Source: Coprinopsis marcescibilis (Eukaryota; Basidiomycota; Agaricomycetes; Agaricales; Psathyrellaceae). From it: a stretch of 14,432 nucleotides of DNA. The stretch covers positions 7,573 through 22,004 of the forward strand of contig ML210195.1 in NCBI GenBank assembly GCA_004369085.1, in the 5' to 3' direction. The notes below the pieces were generated by a model that was given only the letters and a program-made list of their open reading frames with translations, ran no database searches and had not been told where the DNA came from. Shown here piece after piece: positions 9,766-14,432 of the stretch. Every line of letters starts with the position of its first letter. The first letter of the stretch is position 1. The translations under genes and the position numbers were made by a program.

Positions 9766-9884
9766 ACAATAACATCGCATTTGGGGTACTTCCAACAACT
9801 CGATTTTGCGGCGAGGATGTCGAACCATTCCGGAGAGCAGCTCATTTACCAGGGAGACTTCTTGTACATATTTGCATCGAGAAG

Positions 9885-9937
9885 GTTAGCGCATTCCATT
9901 GTACGACGTTTCAGGAACTAATGCATACATTCTTTAG
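9885..9937 (+). other. Relic intron in the COG3 pseudogene (53 nt)
   Basis: Donor GTTAGC after the CIEK codons, an ACTAAT branch site near 9917-9922 and acceptor TTTAG ending at 9937. It separates the CIE.. and RHFKEAEVYLLRF blocks, which are adjacent in COG3 proteins. Confidence 0.7.
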
Positions 9938-10319
9938 CGACATTTCAAGGAAGCCGAGGTGTATCTTCTGCGGTTCCAACGGTGCATGACAAGAGCCGTG
10001 ACCTTGATAAATTCGTAGGGTCCTTGAGAGCGTCGTCTTCTGATATTCATTAGGTTCTCAAATCTCATTCGCATTCTTAGGACGTCTCACAAACGACTAA
10101 ATACACCTTTTGTACACTCGATTCCGATCCGTCTCAAATAAAGTTGCGCCCCTGCTGGGAGAACTCGAACGACGTGCTCGATCCTACCCAAATGAACTAT
10201 CCTTGCTTTTGGCAGAATGCCATGCACCTTATTTCAGCTCCCGGAAAGCGTTGTTATTGTCCAATATCTTGGAAGAGATCAAGGGATTAGACCCTACAAG
10301 GAGTGAATTCGTCGAGTTG

Positions 10320-10368
10320 GTATGTGATATCAGTTTCCCCATTCCGTCTCTCGTTGATTGTATGAAAG
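10320..10368 (+). other. Relic intron in the COG3 pseudogene (49 nt)
   Basis: Donor GTATGT after ...SEFVEL and acceptor GAAAG ending at 10368. Splicing gives VEL-TRAGCGY in phase 0, exactly the COG3 continuation. A CAG five bases further on (10371-10373) would break the frame and was not chosen. Confidence 0.75.
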
Positions 10369-10977
10369 ACCAGGGCCGGGTGCGGCTACCCCAAGCAGCT
10401 CTGCACCGACGAATTCAACCTCTATCTCGAATTCTTCGGCACCGTAGAGGACCAGCTATAGTAGTAAACCAGCTCGATCGAAACTATACGAGTTCTGACC
10501 TTGCCTCAATACCTGGACACGCCTGCGGCCTTTTGTATGACGACCTAAGGCCCCGAATCTTGCGCGAACCACGGGTAACGGCAGTTTGCAAAGTCTGCAC
10601 TGTCCTTCAAGAGCGTTGATGGTCCTCGCTGTGCCAATTTCCTCCACCTCAGCAAGCAGCACCCTGTTTTCAGTGGGACGGGATGCATTCGGGTTCCTTG
10701 GGAAAGATGGCTTGACCCTTCTGTCAGCCCGCCATCTTCGAAGACATTGCTCAAGAGGCTGCCCTTCTTTGCCGTCAAGTACTTTTCTCGGCCCGCGATA
10801 TGATCAAAGCTCGGCCACCACCTAGCACACAGCTAGACGGCGATCTGTTCCTCGTCAGCCATCTGTTGATTCTGGAAGATGTGGCGAAGAACCTAGAGGG
10901 CGAATCTATAACTCAAGGATCGTATGGTCAGAAAGAGGCGTTCGCAGAGGGATGAGAGCATTAGAGGTGCCAAACAC

Positions 10978-11043
10978 GTAAGTCATTCACATACTTGCGC
11001 GTTTTGTACTTGGAAGTGACTGACCATTGGCTTGGATACGTAG
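10978..11043 (+). other. Relic intron in the COG3 pseudogene (66 nt)
   Basis: Consensus donor GTAAGT at 10978, CTGAC branch site near 11020 and acceptor TAG at 11041-11043. The downstream sequence reads GIEHGLRRACEEVIAS, as expected for the COG3 C-terminal region. Confidence 0.75.
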
Positions 11044-11687
11044 GGAATCGAGCACGGTCTTCGACGAGCCTGTGAAGAGGTCATTGCCAGCAGTGTCAGC
11101 ACAACCCGCAACCCCATCGACCAATGGGTGACGAGACTGCAACCGTTCAGCAGCTCTGACTCGAACCCCACTGCCAACATCACATTCAATTTTCAAACCC
11201 CTCCTCTCCTCTCCACTGCGCTGCGAACTGGTGTTCCAACCACTTCCAGCGCCATCGATGCAGCAATGCTGAGCACCACAACACACGTTGCGGCACTGTA
11301 CGCGGAATTCAGGGTCGCGATCGAGCGTGACCTGCGAGCGAATGTTGCGCGGATCAAGCTGTACTGCTGGGCGCAGATTCGGAGCTACATGCAGCTATGT
11401 TGCCTTTCTCGCCTACTGGGAAACAACAGGGTGTAGCCCCTCAGTACGGTCGCGCTGTCAAGATTCTGATTGACCATATTCGGGAACGGACGCTGGAATC
11501 GTTTCAGAGCTTTGTGAACCAGGTTCGGGAGACGTTGTTGGGCGGAGGGCAGGATGGCGAGGGGAGAGACTTGCTACAGGAGATTGGATCCAGTCAGGGT
11601 TGGTCAGCGATCAGGGATGTTGTTAGGGAAGTTTGGGACGCTCCTTGTGATCTCACTGGACCCAGATATAGTAGGGTTGTGCCTTGA

Positions 11688-12121
11688 ATCCAAATGGCTT
11701 TTCTTTCTCGCGCTGCTGACTCGTTGGTTCAAACCCTCGGCGTCGCTGAAGGTTATTCCTTTTGGGACGCCAATTGCAGCCGCACCGGCACTTGTACCCG
11801 CACCCAGACTTGCCAATCATTGCGACGCCGTCGGTTTTTGTTTTCCCTGACTCTCAGAAAGGGACAGCGTAGCCGCGGCCGACGCAAGAGCAACAGGTTA
11901 CGGCAATGACGTGCGCCCCCGCACATTCGCACACGCCCTCGCACCCAGTCCTACGCATCCACTATCGGTGACAAGGGGAGAGGAAGATCCAAAGCCAAAG
12001 GATATCCACGATTACTCGTCGTCAACAGACGACGACGATTCCCGAACCAGAACCAATTGCAGCGTGAACCCATCCACCTTCCTCCTTAACACCTCAATGA
12101 AAGCGCCTCACCCGCCTATCC
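11688..12121. other. Junction segment between the COG3 relic and the second NACHT-TPR gene
   Basis: No gene is assignable. A plus frame from 11851 is open for over 100 codons and carries a proline-rich run, then an acidic patch (SSSTDDDDSRTRTN) around 12016-12055. There is no ATG in a good setting and no match I know. I looked in all three plus frames for a Walker A motif (GxxxxGK[ST]) that would complete the NACHT module downstream and found none. The last 24 bases before the ATG at 12122 continue the downstream frame as KRLTRLS, which looks like residual NACHT sequence behind a TGA at 12098-12100. Confidence 0.5.
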
Positions 12122-14432
12122 ATGACCGACTACCAGACCACCATTTCTCCCGAACTACTGCAGACATTCACTGCTAAATCCGAGGGATTGTTTCTTTGGG
12201 CCGAAACCGTGCTCAACCACATCGACAACACGTACGACCAGGCCAGGGAATTGACGGATATCTTAGCAGGTGCAAGCAGCTACTGGACAGAGACGGAGAC
12301 CGCCGCTGGGAAGTTGGAGAAGCTATACGAGCATATCCTGTCGAAGCTGCAGTGGAAGGATCCGAGATTTGTGAAGAAATACACCGTCATCATGGGGGCT
12401 CTCGTTACATTACGGGAGCCGCTTTCTCGACGTGGACTGGCTGCATTGTACTCCCCTGACGGAATCACCGAGAACGACGTCCACGGGATATGCATGCTCA
12501 TCCGTCCCTTGCTGAAAGACTACTCAAAGGATGACCCAGCACAGCCAATACATCTTCTTCACCTTTCGGTTCAGGAGTATTTGGTTCAGCGGGCCCCGCA
12601 GCCTTTCAGAATCGACTGCGAGGTCCACGAAGAGAGCCTGGGACGGTTATGCCTGCTGGCCATCCAACGAGAGCTCACACCGGCAAAGGTTCCAATCCTT
12701 GGATACTCGGATGGGGATTGGGCTTGGGATGCGGTGGAGGAAGAACGCGAGATTCCAGTCCTTTTGCGACCATTGCTCACCGAGCCCCTTTGGTACTCAA
12801 TACAACACCTTAATGCACACTGGCGCTCGCTGCGGGAGGAGGCAGGCAAAGAACACACTACACTCCTTCATGAGATTGTTGTGGAGAACCCTCGGCCCAT
12901 CCTTGAAGTCGCTGCTTCGACGAGATCCAAGGTAGAGATCATTTCGTTGCAACACAAAGTTTGGGTAGGTCACTTTCAATACTATAAGAATCACTGGATT
13001 GACGACTCTTCACCAGCCACACGGTCCTCCGAGTCTTGCACTGGCAAGACGGATGGCGAAGATCTACGACTCGCTGGGCCGGTGTCTGTGCGGAGCCAAC
13101 CGATATGCAGAAGCCCTTCCCCTACTTCAGGAGGCAGTCGGTCTATACACTTCATACAAAGACGAGAAACTGGATACTGCGGTGGAACTCGAATTCGCCG
13201 CAAGTCTGACGTGGCTGGGAGTATGCCTATGCTACCTTGATCGTCCCGATGATGCCCATCCCCATGTCGAAGAAGCAGTGACCATTTGCCGCCAACTGTC
13301 ATCGACAGATGAAAGCAAAGCTCGAGCAGCCTTGGCCCGCTCGCTGCAGAGAAAGAGTTGCGTGCTGGTTAAGCTGAAACGTTATGTGCAAGCCTACGAC
13401 ATTTGCATGGAAGTGGTGGACCTATATCGCCAATTGGTAGTTGGGCACCCAGAGAAGTTCCAGCACCGGTTGGGTTTGGCGCTGTGGAATCTGGCCTGGA
13501 GCCTTGACGCCTGGAAGAAACATGAAGAAGCCGTTGTTGTTATACAGGAGGAAGTTGAGCTTCGTCGCAAAATGATGAAACACGATCTGCGAACCAGCAC
13601 TCTTGCCACTTCACTTCAAACACAGGCGACGTATCTCAATAACGCAAAAAGAACCCTAGAGGCGGTTAAATGTTCTCAGGAAGCGGTGGAGATACAGCGT
13701 CGACTCGTGTACGATGATCTTGAGAAATCCAACGAAGATCTTGCAAAGTTCTTGCACAATTTGGCCAGCAATCTTGATAACTGTGGTCGAGTGGCCGATG
13801 CTATCCCATTCTCATGCGAGGCGATCGAGATTCGCCGCAAGCTGGTTGCAAACAACCCTTCCACATTCGAGCCCGATCTTGCCGACTCCCTCTATAATCA
13901 TGCATTATATACCCGAAAAGCAGGAAGGATAACGGAGGCGGTTGGATACGGTCAGGATACAGTGGAGATACAGCGTCGACTCGTGCATGATGATCCCGAG
14001 AAATTCAAATCTGGTCTCGCAGACTCCTTGCACAATTTGGCCAGCAATCTTGATAACTGTGGTCGAGTGGCCGATGCTATCCCATTCTCATGCGAGGCGA
14101 TCGAGATTCGCCGCCAGCTGGTTGCAAGCGACTCTTCTATATTCAAGCCCAAGCTTGCTGACTCCCTCTATAACCATGCATTGTATACCCAAAAAGCTGG
14201 AAGGAAAACGGAGGCAGTTGGATACGGTCAGAATGCAGTGGAGATACGGCGTCGACTCGTGCACGATAACCCCGAGAAATTCAACGCAGGTCTTGCAGAC
14301 TCCTTGCACAATTTGGCCAGCCATCTTAATGACTGTGGTCGAGTAGCCGAGGCCATCCCATTCTCATGGGAGGCGATCGAGATACGCCGCCAACTGGTTG
14401 CAAATGACCCTTCAACTTTCGAGCCTTATCTT
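12122..14432 (+). CDS. Second NACHT-TPR NLR-like gene, 3' partial and lacking its N-terminal ATPase part
   Basis: Exon 1 (12122-12964, 281 codons) and exon 2 (13017 to the window end, 472 codons, no stop) join across a 52-nt intron. From PELLQ onward the pre-intron protein matches the first gene with 24 differences in about 267 residues by my count. It keeps KSEGLFLWAETVL, the REPLSRRGL winged-helix region and LLHLSVQEYL. Five divergent TPRs follow, then 276-bp double-TPR units starting at 13749, 14025 and 14301, the last cut off. The first in-frame ATG is at 12122 behind a TGA at 12098; its context (T at -3) is poor. No Walker A or B sequence lies in the 430 bases upstream, which border the COG3 relic. 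So the gene either lost its nucleotide-binding half or has a frameshifted or distant 5' end. The long intact frame argues for recent function or recent duplication. Confidence 0.75.
12965..13016 (+). other. Spliceosomal intron of the second NACHT-TPR gene (52 nt)
   Basis: Donor GTAGGT at 12965, TTGAC branch-like site at 12999-13003 and acceptor CACCAG ending at 13016. Position, phase 0 and length are the same as in the first gene. The middle of the intron differs by several substitutions while its ends are unchanged. Confidence 0.85.
13749..14432 (+). repeat. Tandem 276-bp coding repeat array of the second gene (2.5 units visible)
   Basis: Units start at 13749, 14025 and 14301 with the same 276-bp period and LHNLAS..NCGR / YNHALYT..KAGR signature as in the first gene. 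The first two are complete. The third stops at the window edge, so the true copy number is unknown. Confidence 0.9.

Larger units (their letters stand above)
9440..11687 (+). pseudogene. COG3: Decayed copy of COG3 (conserved oligomeric Golgi complex subunit 3, Sec34)
   Basis: Ordered COG3 blocks lie in changing frames: EERLLEET (to 9692), GYFQQLDFAARMSNHSGEQL (9784 on), HFKEAEVYLLRFQRC (9941 on), GELERRARSYPNEL with FSSRKALLLSNILEEIKGLD (10110-10319), TRAGCGYPKQLCTDEFNLY (10369 on), LYDDLRPRILREPRV (10533 on), QPAIFEDIAQEAALLCRQ (10725 on), a C-terminal block 11044-11436 and IDHIRERTLESFQSFVNQVR (about 11465-11525). COG3 belongs to lobe A of the COG complex, which tethers retrograde vesicles at the Golgi. 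Here the frame is broken by stops (10016, 10459, 10617, 10953, 11434), small frameshifts, and a central deletion around 10660-10720 where intact COG3 has much more sequence. At least four introns remain recognisable, so the copy came from genomic DNA. No intact product is possible. The 5' limit is weak; the first 200 bases are assigned only by short words and a possible intron. Confidence 0.85.

Noticed and set aside
9654..9989. A 111-codon plus-strand gene
   Set aside because: Only the first codons match COG3 in this frame. The rest reads through two intron relics and out-of-frame exon sequence.
10110..10619. A self-standing 169-codon gene
   Set aside because: The start is not ATG (TTG), and the frame reads through a 49-nt intron, then off-frame sequence, before re-entering the COG3 frame. 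It is part of the COG3 relic.
11690..12121. A possible missing first exon of the second NACHT-TPR gene with a P-loop
   Set aside because: No GxxxxGK[ST] motif is visible in any plus frame and no convincing donor-acceptor pair leads into 12122.

Overview
The window looks like accessory, repeat-rich DNA from a filamentous basidiomycete, probably an Agaricomycete. The reasons are short spliceosomal introns (about 49-73 nt, GT...AG, several with CTGAC- or CTAAT-like branch sites) and NACHT-type proteins that carry very regular 46-residue tetratricopeptide (TPR) repeats, a common fungal NLR-like architecture. The lineage is inferred from style, not from a marker gene. Both window edges cut through members of the same gene family.

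Layout, left to right. (1) 1-4189 (+): the 3' part of a NACHT-TPR gene. It covers the end of the NACHT/winged-helix region, one 52-nt intron, then about 23 TPRs. Most of these sit in a tandem array of 276-bp DNA units (92 aa, two TPRs each), and there is a further 828-bp higher-order period. (2) 4190-9439: no gene I can name. It holds two diverged direct copies of an 0.8-1.1 kb sequence (about 4330-5165 and 6877-7945), a G-quadruplex motif, a GAT microsatellite and scattered weak open frames. (3) About 9440-11687 (+): a decayed copy of COG3/SEC34, a subunit of the conserved oligomeric Golgi tether. It has frameshifts, stops and internal deletions but keeps recognisable introns, so it arose by DNA-level duplication and not by retrocopying. 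(4) 11688-12121: unassigned sequence with an acidic low-complexity reading. (5) 12122 to the window end (+): a second NACHT-TPR gene, about 91% identical to the first over the shared pre-intron protein. It has the same intron at the same codon and the same 276-bp TPR units. Its open frame starts inside the domain, with no Walker A motif upstream.

The two NACHT-TPR genes are direct repeats about 12.1 kb apart, each carrying a near-identical internal array. The locus therefore looks built for unequal exchange and gene conversion, as described for other fungal NLR-like receptors with highly identical repeats. If functional, they would be cytosolic sensor or scaffold proteins in which the TPR array is the recognition surface. 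That role is inferred from the family. The intervening DNA looks like a graveyard of duplicated fragments. I found no confident RNA genes, transposon ORFs or CRISPR-like arrays.
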